A stretch of 64,000 bases of DNA from Eremomyces bilateralis CBS 781.70 (GCF_010015585.1 NW_022985069.1:408744-472743), one strand, 5' to 3'; shown: positions 1 to 12,554, numbered from the stretch's first letter. The notes: generated from the letters alone by a model not told the origin. A program made the numbers and translations.

Positions 1-123
1 TTTCTTGCTCAGGTTTAAGCTTTTAAACTTTTATGTCGTTTCATATCATTTCGAAGAGTCTTGGTTGCCTCCCAACATGCTGGCGAATACTCTGCAGAGA
101 GTCCCGCTCACCCCTTGAAATAG

Positions 124-2142
124 TGCAATGGCGATAAAAATGGATGCGCGAACTGTGTCCAAAGACAAATTACCTGCACCTACCGATATCACGAGGGAAA
201 GCGGCTATCAATCTCCCAGAAGGAGTTCGAACGTGTGCAATCCAAAGTCAACAATCTCGAGGCCTTGGTGGACATCCTTAAAACCGCCTCCTACGAAGAA
301 GCATTACAACAACTTCAGGAGCTGCGTCGTGACACAACATCCGCCTCTGACCCTATCTCGACATCGATGGACTTGCCGATAGGTGTCTCCCTCCAGTCAT
401 ACACGGATTCTGGAATCCATAATCTGGAAGCCAAGTCTTCCTCGTCAATTAGCTCTACTGACCTGGAAACATCTTTGTTCGAGTTGGAGTTGTACAGTAT
501 TGAGAATCTTCCACCTCGATCTGTCATCGAGACCTCTATTGCCGGGTTCTATAGTAGTCTTTCCTCACTTTTCTATGTCATGGAGGAGCGAACCTGCCAG
601 GCGATGATTGAGTATGTATTCGACGCAGGCTCGCCGATCTTCATTGCTGACCTGGGCGAGATCTGTGGGTTGGCTGCTCTGGGGGGAGGCTATGTGCCAG
701 AACCGTTACCGCTAGTCATTCGGGAGAAGTTGATTCGCACGGCTCGGGTTCATAAAGACCAGAGCATCGAATCACACCCGATCCGTGGAATGCGAGCGTT
801 CGCCCTGCAGGCACTCTACAACTTCTCGGAGAAGCGACTGGGTGTCCGCATGGATATCCAGTCAGGCTTAGCGTTGGCAAGATGGGTTGGCTGTGCGAAT
901 GTGCATGGTCAAGCCACCGACAAGCTCAGTCCTGTCGAATATGCGGAGTATACACAGCTCTACTGCAGTCTCATTTGCCTCGAATCCTGGTTTTCTTCCA
1001 CTGTTGGTTATCCCTCCGAACTGACTCGGCACGAGATAGCCAGTGTTGATGTCGACTCCTGCGTGACAACCAGAGCAACCAATTTTCACGCGCAAATGGC
1101 CAGCATCGGGGTTTTGACTGCTGATGTGTACCGAGCTATGTATGTTGAAGAGCAGCCGAGATTCAGTGCGGTACAAGAACTTTATCGTCGCCTCGATGAA
1201 TGGCCCTCGTCCCTTCCGGAGACCAAAAGACTCGGCAACATGATCCATACACGGGATCCGGAAAACCCGGAGCAGGAAGATGTTACCCTCCTTTTCGTTC
1301 ATATGCTCTATCTCTCCAGCATGATTCTCGTTCATAAGCCGCTTCTTGTCGCTTTAGCTGACCGATCACCCCATTCCCGCGCGTCTCCCGTTAGTCCCGG
1401 CTCAGAGGCCTTCGGCGAATGCAGTGCCATCACCAGTCCTCGCCTCGATTTGACAGCCATGGACCAAACCGTTCTCAACGAAGCATACAACCGCGCGATC
1501 CTTGGTGCCCACCAGCTCGTCCGCGTAAACAATCTCTTGGCTTGGCAACGAACCCCTTTTCGCCACTTCTGGCTTTGCATGAGCCAAACATACTCTGCCT
1601 GCACCGTCCTGTTGCACGAAGCAGCGCAGACCATGTTGATCCTCGTCTCTTACAGCTCGGCGTCGAGCAATCTGTATGGCTTCGCAGCAGGGAAGTGGAA
1701 CCCAATCCTCGGGGACGTCACTTTAAATGTACAGGAGAAGTCCCGCTCCATTGACACGACCGATGTTACTAGTGGCATGACGGACGGCGTTCTCGCGCGT
1801 AACGCCCCAGACCAAAGAATCGATGATGCCCTCGAGCGTGCATTCGCATGTATCCAGGCGCTTGGTGAAGCGCGCGAGTCGGATCCGGGCCACGTAGCGG
1901 GATGCTACGTCGATTACGCGAAGCCGTTGCACGCAGAGCTTGTGCTGCTATGGCGCGACATCAAGCCTCCCACTAGAAATGGTGGTGGTGCAGAACAGAG
2001 GGTGTTGGATTTGGGAACGGTGGCAGCGCGAGTTGTCGAGCTGTTGAGGAAGCCGTTCGGACATCCGGGCACGTTGGAAGATGCAGATGAAGAGGGCTCT
2101 AGCTGTGGCTTCATGGCCTGTAAGGGCAAGCTGTGGACTTGA
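124..2142 (+). CDS. Zn2Cys6 fungal transcription factor, 5' exon missing (cut by window edge)
   Basis: Fungal binuclear-zinc regulator, presumably nuclear and DNA-binding. The open frame from 124 begins with four of the six zinc cysteines (CNGDKNGCANCVQRQITC), directly after an intron 3' end (TAG at 121-123). The first CxxC half must lie in an earlier exon that I do not find in bases 1-123, so the gene starts outside the window. A linker and coiled-coil-like stretch follows (KVNNLEALVDILK), then a long fungal-specific transcription factor middle-homology region containing motifs such as FALQALYNFSEKR and LARWVG. The visible part is 672 codons in one exon, ending in TGA at 2140-2142. It converges on the vps5-like gene with a 318-bp gap. 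No target genes can be inferred. The family is clear; the pathway is not. Confidence 0.85.
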   Translation, partial: CNGDKNGCANCVQRQITCTYRYHEGKRLSISQKEFERVQSKVNNLEALVDILKTASYEEALQQLQELRRDTTSASDPISTSMDLPIGVSLQSYTDSGIHNLEAKSSSSISSTDLETSLFELELYSIENLPPRSVIETSIAGFYSSLSSLFYVMEERTCQAMIEYVFDAGSPIFIADLGEICGLAALGGGYVPEPLPLVIREKLIRTARVHKDQSIESHPIRGMRAFALQALYNFSEKRLGVRMDIQSGLALARWVGCANVHGQATDKLSPVEYAEYTQLYCSLICLESWFSSTVGYPSELTRHEIASVDVDSCVTTRATNFHAQMASIGVLTADVYRAMYVEEQPRFSAVQELYRRLDEWPSSLPETKRLGNMIHTRDPENPEQEDVTLLFVHMLYLSSMILVHKPLLVALADRSPHSRASPVSPGSEAFGECSAITSPRLDLTAMDQTVLNEAYNRAILGAHQLVRVNNLLAWQRTPFRHFWLCMSQTYSACTVLLHEAAQTMLILVSYSSASSNLYGFAAGKWNPILGDVTLNVQEKSRSIDTTDVTSGMTDGVLARNAPDQRIDDALERAFACIQALGEARESDPGHVAGCYVDYAKPLHAELVLLWRDIKPPTRNGGGAEQRVLDLGTVAARVVELLRKPFGHPGTLEDADEEGSSCGFMACKGKLWT

Positions 2143-2460
2143 AATGACGTTTCCGCTGCAATTGCTACTCTGCAGATCTTCCTCTATATAATGTCGGTGT
2201 TATTTTGGATGCTTCACTGTGGAAAGTATCGGGGAATTCTCTTTGTGAGTCCAAGAAATTAGGAGTAACCGGTGGGGCAAAGCATGGTAACGTTAACAAC
2301 GATCATCACGATTTCAATTTTGGTCATCAGGTCTGCAATCCGACTTCGCTCGGAAAATCACAGGGGAAATACAAGAATGATAAAAGTATGTGCTGGCGCT
2401 AGGATGCGATTCGAATGAAATCAAACCACGATGCACTAAATCTTTGTTGGCTAACAATTC
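2143..2460. other. Convergent 3' intergenic region
   Basis: This 318-bp gap separates the stop codons of two convergent genes and presumably holds both 3' untranslated regions. I see no further gene. Confidence 0.6.
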
Positions 2461-4609
2461 TTACACATGAGGGTCATCGACAGCCACGGGCGCCGCAGCG
2501 GAGATAGTCTCGTCCCCCTCACTGCTTACCGTGTCCTTGCTCTGCGGTCGGTCATCGCTACTCGATGTTGGTTTTGGTGGCTCTGCGACGATGCCGGCAG
2601 GGACGCCGGGGTGGCCGAAAGGAACTCCATCATCATCAGCGTCGAGTTGCATGAGATAAGTCTCCCATATCTCGATCAACTAGAACGATGTCAGCGGAGG
2701 CACATTGGCATTGGGTGATTAGTAACCAGCGGGATTGACTGGAGGGAAAGAAGGGGCAGGGGGATTTTGTGCCTACCTCTTTCTGGGCCTCCACCGCGCT
2801 TTCCAAATATGTCTCTACTCCGCTCTTGAAATCCTCCACCTTCTCCCGCTCAAACTTCTCTAACTCTGCCCGCATCAGCCGGCCCATGTCCTCGAACAGC
2901 AGCCGCGCTTGGTGCACCTTCCGCTCGACGTCCGCCACTTCCGCCTGCAACTGCGTGATCTTGTCCTGCTGACTCCGCCCCTGCCTCAGCAATTTCTCTT
3001 GGCTCTGCCGCCGCTTTTGCAGCTCGCTCTCCGCCGCGTGCCATGTGTGGTACGCCTTTTGCCGCTGTCCGAATGCCATCTTCACACTACCGATCAGACG
3101 GATGTACTCGTCAATTACGATTCCGAGCGTCAGCATATCCTGCTGCGCTTGTCGGTCGCAGAGTTCGCGGATGCGCATTTGCACGTCGGAAAGGGCGGCC
3201 AATGGGCCCGAGAGAGACGGGGATAGCTCGACCGCAGAGAGGGAGGAGAGGGAGGTGGAAAATTCGAGGCAGGCTTCGGCGAGGGTCCGGCGTTGGCCAA
3301 CAACGATATCAGTGGTTTTCTGAAGAGCACGGAGTTGGTTTTCGAGAGCATCGAGGTAGACTTTGCGGTCGTGGAACCACTAAGGAAACAAATCAGTATT
3401 GTTGTACGGTTCGGAATCAGACGGTGGGCGAGAGAGGGCATACATCGTCATGTTCAATGAACTTGCTGCCACTGCCAACAGAGAAACCAATCGATGCCAT
3501 GACACCTTTGCTTTCGCCAAGACCAGGGTCTTTTCGCTCCTTGTGTTTGATGTCGACAGTAAAAGACTCGCTTTCAAGGAACAGCTTGAGGTCCCCATCG
3601 TGCTGCAAGATCGGATGTGCAGCAATCTTGTTCAGCATTCGCTCCAACGCCTGTCGCCTGGATTCAACGAAATTGACGTCGAAACGATTCAATGCTTGCT
3701 TCTCCGGTGGCGGAGGCACAACGATACCTGGGCTGTTGTTATGTAATTGGGTGTAGAGCCATAGAAAGTCTCGGTATCGTCGTGAGACTTCGAATTCCGG
3801 GTTACGGTAGGCCTTTGAGGTCGTCTGCCGCATTGTTAGCTTTCTCCCGTTTGTCACAGATTTCATACACGATCCATACTTTCGTCCGGACTTGATACAC
3901 AGTATGCGAGCTCGTAAGATCCCCTACTTTGTGCGGATCTCCTACTATGATGTAGAAACTTGGCTTCGCCGCCTCCGAGACACTCACGCTCGGCTGAACC
4001 TGTCGCCTTAGGCCGGTAGTAGCCTCTGCCGGTTGCACCGGCGGGGGTATTCTCGCTCCAGCTCTAGAGGATATGTCTTCTTCAACCTCGTCATCCAGAT
4101 TGACGGACTCCATCATTCCGCGGACAGATGATGTCGCCGAAGAGCTCGGGACGGTTGCTTTAGGGGCAGGGCGCACCGGAGTGGCTGCACTGGATTGTTC
4201 TTTGAGAGGCGGCGCGGGAGGGCCCTCAGCTTCAGGCGCGACGAAACTGTCACCTAATGGGCCAAGCGGATCTGAAGCATCATCAATAGCTTCTAAGCGT
4301 GTTGGTTGTGTTCCGAATCGCTTGACGGGTCGATGACCACGGCTTCTGCCTGAGCGAGGGGCAGCATCGTCGGTAGATGTGGTGGTTGCGGTGGATGATT
4401 CTGGGACGGATTAACGATCCATTATATAGTAGTCGGAGTCTCCGGAATTGGTTACCAAGGCTTTGAGTGCTATCTTCGCTAGTCTTGGGGATACTCTGAC
4501 TTGAAGTTGATCGAGGAGGCTCATCTGCTACTGGTTTAGTGGAGGTTGATGGAAAGCCGAAAAGGGATCTCCTACCGCCCCAAGGAGAATCATCATGCCC
4601 AAGATCCAT
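2461..4609 (-). CDS. vps5: Vps5/sorting nexin-1 retromer subunit (PX-BAR protein)
   Basis: PX-BAR sorting nexin of the retromer, which recycles cargo from endosomes to the Golgi on PI3P membranes. Five exons fit in frame: 4609-4456, 4400-3880, 3824-3444, 3379-2777 and 2679-2461, giving 625 aa; all introns are GT-AG (55-97 bp). Residues 1-200 are low-complexity and acidic. The PX domain spans about 203-320 (PSFYIIVGDPHKVGD, then the phosphoinositide-binding RRYRDF). A Vps5-type BAR domain covers about 360-575 (AALSDVQMRIRELCDRQ, GSVKMAFGQRQKAYHTW, ESAVEAQKELIEIWET). A short polar tail follows. Length and motif order match fungal Vps5 better than Snx4/Atg24. The start at 4609 is the first ATG of the frame. 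Confidence 0.93.
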
Positions 4610-5097
4610 GTTTGTAATTCTGCCGAGGAAACTGATAATAATCTAGAGGAGTGGGTGTAGGCCCGATGTCCAGACGTGATGTCACCGCGATTGTGTATCG
4701 GGGAGCTTACAGCTACAATAATGTGCTGTCAGTAAGTCGATGTTATGGAATGACCTGTTCCAACTTCCATGTCCAAACCGATGGTCCGTGCGCCGATTCG
4801 CATTGCTAGACAGCTAGAGTGAGACAGCTAGACTGCTAGAATGCTAGCAAGATAGCTAAGAGAACTGAACGGAATTGCAATTGTCTGCCTTGCACACAAT
4901 TTATTCTAACGCATAACTTATTCATTATGGCCATCTCTTCAGCAAGGTATCCGAATAGTATATCTTCTTGTATCTATCACCCCCATCTGGCAACCCCCGC
5001 TTGGATAAGCCGCTATCTATTCCAGATACGCCATGTATACATCTCTATTCAGCGCCATCTAGACTGATATCCAGATTCCAGAGCCTCTTCCACCCAT
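4610..5097. other. Intergenic region upstream of vps5
   Basis: 488 bp between the vps5 start and the thioesterase stop. Around 4805-4860 the hexamer GCTAGA and near variants recur several times. No gene seen. Confidence 0.5.
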
Positions 5098-5722
5098 TTA
5101 CAAACTCGGCTTCGGCCGAATAACTCGTGCCTTTCCATGCTCGCATGTATAGCAGACAAGCCCGTTATCCTTCCGCCTCATAACTCCACGGATCATCCCC
5201 ATCGACTTCCCAAGATGGACGATATCGCTCTCGACAAGCAGGACAGTCCCTTCCGGTGCTGGTCGTATGTACGTGCAGTTCAACGTCCGTGAGACGTGAC
5301 CAGTGTCCCAGAAGTCATCCTTCGCGACCGGCGCGACCGTGACCGAGGTACTTGACTTGATCAGCCTGCTGTTCCCCATATGCGCCTATGCGCTAATACC
5401 GAGATACTCACCACATGTCGAACGCAAGTGCCACCGCTCCTCCGTGCAGGTTTCCAGTCGCATTGCATAATGACTTATCGCAGGTCAATTCGAACACGCT
5501 TTTCGCGAGGGTCGGATCGTTGGAGTCGATATCGACGGAGATCAGTTTGAGGTGTCCGCGCAGGTTGCCGTCAAAAAACTAGTTCCGAGCCATATCAATA
5601 AGTGATTGAAAATCTGCACAGGTCTCGTTTTTGCCTACTGGATAATTGGTGTCCTTCATATCGATCAAGAAGAGGCCAGCACGGGAGTTGGGCTCCGATT
5701 TGAGATCTAACCAGCGGACCAT
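5098..5722 (-). CDS. Hotdog-fold thioesterase (PaaI/ACOT13-like)
   Basis: Small acyl-CoA thioesterase of the hotdog superfamily. Three exons are in frame: 5722-5639, 5578-5412 and 5350-5098 (introns of 60 and 61 bp), giving 167 aa. The catalytic helix region reads NATGNLHGGAVALAFDM, carrying the HGG loop of the PaaI/ACOT13 group. It is followed by the typical strand segment GHVSRTLNCTYIRPAPEG and a C-terminal TCEHGKA motif. The start at 5722 has a good context (CACCATGG); an in-frame ATG at 5785 would add 21 unconserved-looking residues. The first exon and its donor are the least certain part. The acyl substrate cannot be told from sequence. Confidence 0.82.
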
Positions 5723-6714
5723 GGTGATGGTGTAAACGCGAAATCCAAATAGGTAGGTATGGGGCGTACAAGCGCGAAGTCTCAATGGAGTGGATACGCG
5801 TCACACATTAGCAGAATATTGTAAAGGACCAAAAAGCATGCGCCGTGGATATCGAGCTTCAATATGTTGTCGTGAACATTTTATTCTATGCCCGACTGAT
5901 AGATATCGGATCTCGTTGGGTCCAACATTGGTCGTTTTGGGGACAGCCGAGGCTTTGCGCTAGGCTCTGTCGGCACTGGCAATCAGGTGGAATTGATCTC
6001 ACGCCAGAATGCCAAAAGCAGTATTCGTACTCCGTATCTCAATTTGCCATGAGGATTGCACCATCATTTTGCGCCAGCAGATAGTTTCTCCTGGTGGGGA
6101 ATATATGAGGGTGGTGATGCCCAGGGAGGATACACCTAGCCTGGTGCGGTAATTAAGGGAAACTAAGAGGAGATACCAGTATGAATGCACAGGGCACCAA
6201 GGGGAATATTCTTGATGTTACTGCCTTTTTCAGTTTATACGACACCGGGAGAGTATGGATTGTACTCGTAAGATACGACACAATAATAATAAGACATCCA
6301 ACCCTAAATAGCCTTCATTGTGGTTGTCACATGTTCCTGACCACCAAGGTCACTAAGGGAGTCACCGAAGGGTACGCAATTGACATATTTGCCATAACAT
6401 TGGCTCATTTGTACTATGTACAAGACATGCGACGTGAAAGTCGACATGGGAACAAAGCAATACCATATAGTCTTAGAGCGATTGACAGAGCGTCGTACAC
6501 TGCCAACCGTCAAGACTCCAACTCCACCGATGCCGTGACTGAGCCGACAGTCACAAGGGGTATCAAGAAATCCCTCACACGAAGCCCGCTGTTCCCTGGA
6601 AATGTATTCCAATGCTCATTAATTAAACCTTTTTGCCATCATGAAACCGTCAGAAATTCCTAGCCAGAGGAGGTCAACGCCCATTGTCGGAGTGAGAAAA
6701 GGAAGTGGATATCC
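5723..6714. other. Intergenic region, no gene recognised
   Basis: 992 bp between the thioesterase start and the stop of the rhodopsin-domain gene. A 160-codon open frame at 6181-6663 (+) has no recognisable domain and is probably chance. The rest should hold the thioesterase promoter and the neighbour's 3' untranslated region. Confidence 0.5.
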
Positions 6715-8735
6715 TTAAACTGCATGCGGCTGTGAGGGGTCTCGAGGACCTGCTGACACATGGGCGGAGTATCCGTATCCCCTACGCGGACCCGTTTGCC
6801 GTCGCGCCTCCGGGGGCGGCGTAGGGAAACCTATCGCATTCACCGACTGGCCACCGACTTGGCTGGGGTACCAGCTGCGCGAGCCATTCGGTGAAGTCGC
6901 TCGGAAGTCCGGATCGTACGGTTGCATGAGATGTGCTTGGGACAAATAGCTCGCAGCATCATGATGCATGCCGCAGCAGGCACACGGAGAGCCGGAATCC
7001 TCGCGGATGACAGACAGGGAGGGTTGGAGCCGTTCTTCCTCTTCGGAGGAGTCGCCAGTCTCCAAAAATGTCGGGGCGGTGATGAAAGCCATTTGGCCAG
7101 CGGCAGCATTGGGGCAGCTCAATCCGGGATCGCCCAGTTGGCCAGTGGTGTTGGTGGTGGTCGGGTATATGTTCAAATCTGCAGGATTCGGAGGTCGCGA
7201 GTGCTGCCTGCTGTGGTAGCTGCTCTTCGACGTCTTGCGGGATAATGTGGAATCGAGGCGCATGGAGGGAAGGCTGACACCACCGTTGGTCGTACGAGAT
7301 TGCTGTGATGTTATCTCCGTTACGTCGGAGTGCATCCGAAACTTGTTGAAAGGATTGAAGCCGCCTTTACTTCCAATGGTATTATTGCTACCGTCGCCTA
7401 AAGCATCGTGAGAGCGCTTGCGGCCACCAGCCGACCAGGAAGCTGCGGATGACAGCTTCGAGCCGGTAGGGCGAGACAGCTTGTTCATGGTGTTTCGAAA
7501 GAAGTTCGCGAACAAGGCGCGGAGACTGGGTGCACTAGCGCATATCAGCGCCAAGTGGACCTCCACGTTGGCAGTATGGAAAAGGTTGTACGCAATCCCT
7601 GCGAAATAAGATGGAATGTCAGTGATGACTCGATAGATTAAACTGTATTGCGAGGGGCCAACTTCATGCAGGGCGCCCTGGCTGGTCACATGGAGATCGA
7701 AGCAGGGGAGCTTGCAAATTCAGGCCGAACCCAATAGCCCAAAGTACGAAACAGGCTGGGAACTCACAGGACAGGTCAAGTTTGCCAGCGGCTAGTTCAT
7801 TGATGAACACCGTTCGAGCAATTCCAGCCCCAACCACGCTGTCGAATCCGTCAGTGTCCGCGGGTGGCGATGAGCAGGGTTACACTCACAGCAGACCAAC
7901 AGCGAAGATCATATAGAGTGCGATTTTCTGTCGCAATGGGACTTGAAGATCGGAGAGCATGACCCATGGGATCAAAACCGCGATGAAGTCTCCAAAGGTG
8001 CTGAAGGCGCCGGAAGCTGGTGCAGAAATTTTGAAGTTCATGCAGGTGTATTTCCCAGTAAATGAGGGATCATAGCGCTGCCAATACGTGCCGAATGGGA
8101 CGCATGACAGGAAAGCGATGATAATGAAGACGACGGCATATAGAGCCGTGTATGCCAGCGCGGCCCAGACCGGATACATGTTCTTGCTACTGTAGCTACC
8201 AGAGCCGAGTCTGCGGTAGAAAAGCAAGATGGAGAACTTGGTGGCACTGGTGGTAATCATGTAGAACAGCTCGAGAAGCCATCCCCACTAGGTATTGTGA
8301 GCGACTTGGATCTAGTCAGGAGAATATGGGACGCACCATGCCTGATTTAGCCCAGATAGTATACGGGCTCTCCCAAATATGTCTGTCAAATCCAAGGTCG
8401 GCGGTCGCTGATCAGAGTCAGTAATGTTGACATTTGAAAGACGCTTCTCGAACTGACTATAGATAGCGCCAACAGTAAATACGATGCCAAACACCTACGC
8501 AAGGTTAGCAAGACTGCGATACAGAATATCTCAAAACACTGACCCATCCAACAGCGATGAACGCATCGTCCATTCCCAAAGCGCTGCCTTTCCTGGAATA
8601 ACGAATCCATAATCGCAATCCAACGATCCACGTACTTAGTAACATCAAGAGTGTCCCAGTCACGACCATGGCGATCTTACGATCGGTCCAATTGTCGAGA
8701 CTGGGAAGCTGGGCGACTGAAGGCGTGGTAGCCAT
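6715..8735 (-). CDS. Rhodopsin-domain integral membrane protein (fungal Pth11-like family)
   Basis: Multi-pass membrane protein of the fungal rhodopsin-domain family, often compared with Pth11-type receptors. Proposed exons: 8735-8544, 8494-8342, 8287-7890, 7838-7768 and 7598-6715, giving 565 aa. Transmembrane stretches include MVVTGTLLMLLSTWIVGLRL, FGIVFTVGAIY, KFSILLFYRRL, ALYAVVFIIIAFLSCVPFG and VEVHLALICASAPSLRALF. The last 240 residues form a Ser/Pro-rich cytoplasmic tail. Intron 4 is 169 bp and joins as a Trp codon (T|GG), restoring the usual LSWIAYNLF context. Intron 2 is odd: the obvious GTGCGT donor breaks the frame, whereas a GC-AG intron (8341-8288, branch-like CTCAC) keeps it. Ligand and role are unknown. 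Confidence 0.8.
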
Positions 8736-11700
8736 TCTGTCATGAACGCGCAGATTGCGCTCAGAAGGCGGCCTTAATCACTACAGCTCAATCAGTCGAC
8801 AACGAGAATGGATGGTATAGTGGAGGAAATCATAAGAGGGCTAAAGAAGAATCACTAAAGACATGGTTTGAGGGCTTGCGATGGCTTAGCAGCCGATGTT
8901 ATAGGAGAGAGGTTGGATCAAAGGGCCGATCAAAGCAGACTTCCTCTCTTTAGCTCTTGGAGCGTGCATAAAGTGTTCGGAAATCTGTTGCAACAGAAAC
9001 GCTTCATCATGGCGTAAAACAATAGTGACCGGACAGGCAGACATAGTGTCGGAGCGCGGACGAATAAGCGCCGTCGAAGTTCCCTATTTGCGTTGGCGAG
9101 AAAGTATAATTCTAAACACGTACCTTGACTTGGCGATGGGGGGGAAGACGCGAAACTGAGACGAGGATTAGTCGGCTCGGTTTCGGATATCGGATCCCAT
9201 CTGACTTGAACATAGAAACCTCGTGGGAAAATGCAATCGAAAGACACTTGCAGACTGTAATACTGGGGAACTGAGTTGATTAAAGGAGGGACTGATACAC
9301 AAAATCCCTTCTCCAACAATCCTCAGTTCATTGCGTGGCGTTACCAAATCCAAGGAATCACTTAAGGTCCGTGGGAGTTAGAACGATTGCTGAGGCGATA
9401 GCGTCACAGCGTCCAGGGTGGAGAGGAACTTTCTCATTTTTGGCATGTTTGCCGTTTACCTTCGTTCGGTGAGTTCGGCCTTCAGGAGATCAGGTGGCTG
9501 CATGGAAAATTGCGAATATGAATGGCGGGAAGAAAGAGTGTCGCCGCCAAGCCCATACTCATGGCTGGGGACTTTTCACTTTGGCCTTTGGCCTTTGAGA
9601 GATAGCGCCTGGTAGGCGACGAACAGGCGGTCTATGCCGCCACCAGTGACCCACCACCAGGCTCCTTTAGGAGTTGAAATGAAAGACGATCAATATTGGA
9701 TACAGGGGAGAAGAGGAAATCGGGAGTGGCAAAGTGACAAGCCACCTGGTTTGCTAGCGTCTATCTTCGGAGTTTATGTACAACTTACGAGCAAGATCGT
9801 TGTCGACCTGGGGCTCATAATTCCTTTGACCGTCTCTTATTCGTTAACTTCAAAGTTTCTAACTCCTTTCGAGAATCATTCCGGGAGTGCGGGCCTGCAA
9901 AAGTGCAAAAGGGCACGTGGTTCGTTCAAACATGGAGGAATAAGAAATCTGGACCTTTCCCCGCACTCTATCAACTCACTGAAGCGCATCACCTGCAGCA
10001 AAGTGCAATCTGCATTGCCACAATAATCGACAAACCAGGACGTTTGGCAGGCTTAAAACAAGGAACATCGAAGTTCTGCAGCCCGGAAGGACGGCAAGTA
10101 CTACTCCTGAGCAGTATCGTCGTCTCTCGGAGTATTTGTCAACAAATATCATTAAATGAGGGACAACAGGGGAACTGGAATCCCCAATCAGCTCTGCATC
10201 GTTCATGCGTTCATGCGTTCATGGTTTCATGCGTTCATCCAGAGTTCAGTTCAAGACAATTAGGTCTTCTACATCCTTGCTAACTCAAAGCACCTAGTTC
10301 CGACCGGTATTCCTGTTCCTTCCGCGCGAGTGTTTTGTCATGCGAGGTCAAGCGTTTCGGGTTCGTCATGCGAGAGGCCGAGAGCATACAGATCATTTTC
10401 AACCTGCCGAATGGAGAGACCCTGGGAGGCTGGGCTAACAAACCTGATCCACACCAGGTCGCCCAGTAAGGTACGGTAAGAAATAAAAACGTAATTAAGC
10501 CTTCAGGCGACCGCTGGATGAGCCTGGATCTCGAGTCGATTTCCTTGCCGGAATCGCCTAGAGATCACGCTAGCTTTCCCTGCCAAAAGAGAGGCATTCT
10601 AGAAGTCACGAATCGTTGAAGAATTTCTTTTCTATGCAAAGTCAAATCGGCTATACAAAGACGAGGTGGGTAATGACTAATGAGTATTCTCCCCAGGACG
10701 AGATTTGCTCCTCCCGAAGAGCAGCCATCAGAGAATAATGCTGGAAGAACCCCTTCGTTGGTTCAGACCTCAGCACCTTTTATCACCCTCCTATTGGCTG
10801 ACGCAAACGCTCCTCCCGCCCTCATCCGTGGTAGGAACTTAGAAAGTTGGAAACGAAGCTATCGGTAATCGGCCAGGTCCAAACTGGGGTGGCTGGAGGT
10901 GGGCTTTTGTAGGACATGTACGGCCCGCAGAGCCGATAGTGGTGTCTAGTGAAGAGCAAGGAAGCACCATGATCCCAGATGTCCTCGTGGTAGTCGGCTG
11001 TGTGCCTGTGTCCATTGGATGAAGAGGAGATCGACACCACATCACGCTTTTGTAACGCCTCTTTCCCCTGTCTCTCTGACCGTGCTCAAGTGGCTTTCCT
11101 CAGGGTCAAGGGCAAATGCGAATCTCTCGCATTTAGGATCCTCTTTCTGGTTCAAACTCTCACTGATTCCCTAATAATCAGTACTTTTTCAGCTGCTTGC
11201 AGATGGAAAATGGGTGGCGTTCTATCTCATTCTGTCATCCAAGACTTACTTTGCTCGAAGTTTAAATATTCTGGTTCTTTTGTCTGTGCATAAGATCCGA
11301 GATTGTTCCGTTGTTCGACACCTTGCAGACGAGACCCCGAGTACCTGGCTGAACCCGACCCCCCCTGCCAGCAGCTCCCAGGCTCGTATCCATCGTTGTT
11401 TCATCAGGTCTTTATTTCACGCAACCGTCTGTAGGCTTGGCGCTTGTAGCTGTCGCACATGCCGACTCTCGCAATAGTAGGTGAACCTGGTTTTCGAAGA
11501 TTCTGACGCGCACATATTGTGGACCCCAATATGTCTGAAGCACGATCTGACGATTGACGAACGGGGACTACTATGATCAGCAGATCAGCAGATCAATTTT
11601 CCAAATTTCAATGCGCCGCCGCGATTAGGTACATCCTCGACCCTCGTCGCTGTGGTCGGATGTCAAGCGTGAAGCGACCGCCTAACATTGCGCCTCGGCT

Positions 11701-12554
11701 TCACAGTTCACGCCTCATATGAGGTGTTGCAAAGATCTACAGGGCAAAAAATACTCCCACATACCCTGTTGCCTGTTGCTTGTTGGTCATGCGAACAATC
11801 AGAAATCAGTGGTCAGCACACGGCAGTGGTGGCCAGGACGCCAGGTCTCCTGAAGGTTTCCACGTTGTTCGATTTCACGCCTCTCCCCCTATCAAGATTT
11901 GAACACCATTCACACTGGTGTGTATCACGATCCGGGATTGGGGTGTTTCTCACCACACGCTTTCCATGTACCGCTACGATATTGGCTGATGTTGAATGAA
12001 TATCTCTCCGATCGAAACAACGTATTCAGCCTTGCAGCTATGGTTCTTCCTGTCCACAATCGCTGGCAGATGCCCGTTGGCAGATTTTCCCTGGGATATA
12101 TATTGATGCAAGCCTCTTCCGCTGTGCCCTGAAGGACAAGAGGCGCTGGCTACGTCTTATCATACTAACATAAGGTATAAGACATGACGCTGGTCCTCGG
12201 AGATTATCTGTTCGTACAAGGCAGAGGCACCTCCCATACGGATCGCATCTCCAATTGGGCATATAACCCTTTGCAAGTTATGTCATTGTTACTTCTCGTG
12301 TTGATATTTAATCCCCAGAGGCTGTCATTATGGGCGTTGTTCGCGTGCTCCTGAAGTCTAGTCTTGACATTAGAAGTCGAGATCTCATTACTCGTAATAT
12401 TCATTCTTGAGATTCCTATGATATAACTTGGCCGGATTTTTGTTTGGGCGTTTAGTTGAGAAAATTGTTGGCTCTCCTCCAGGTTCAAAGCCTCATGCTT
12501 CCGCCAAATCACCCAGGAAGCAAAAGTGCAGCAAGTCCTAGGATCATGTCGCAA
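8736..12554. other. 3.8-kb gene-free stretch
   Basis: Between the rhodopsin-domain gene start and the carboxylesterase stop I find only short open frames without recognisable domains (for example 8930-9319 on minus, and 9634-10026 and 11688-11999 on plus). The right end carries the esterase 3' end and the left end the promoter of the rhodopsin-domain gene. It is unusually long compared with the housekeeping part of the window. No long inverted repeats were noticed. Confidence 0.5.
10201..10240. repeat. Octamer tandem repeat (GTTCATGC, 5 imperfect copies)
   Basis: Five successive 8-bp units of GTTCATGC; copies 1 and 2 are perfect, and copies 3-5 carry one or two changes. It lies inside the gene-free stretch. 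Short microsatellite-like array; no function inferred. Confidence 0.8.

Noticed and set aside
1-123. First exon of the zinc-cluster regulator inside the window
   Set aside because: No CxxC-type coding segment is readable in this stretch in any plus frame; it is best treated as intron reaching past the edge.
6181-6663. 160-codon plus frame
   Set aside because: No recognisable motif; lies in the presumed 3' region of the rhodopsin-domain gene.
9634-10026. 130-codon plus frame in the large gap
   Set aside because: No domain and no neighbouring exons that would extend it.
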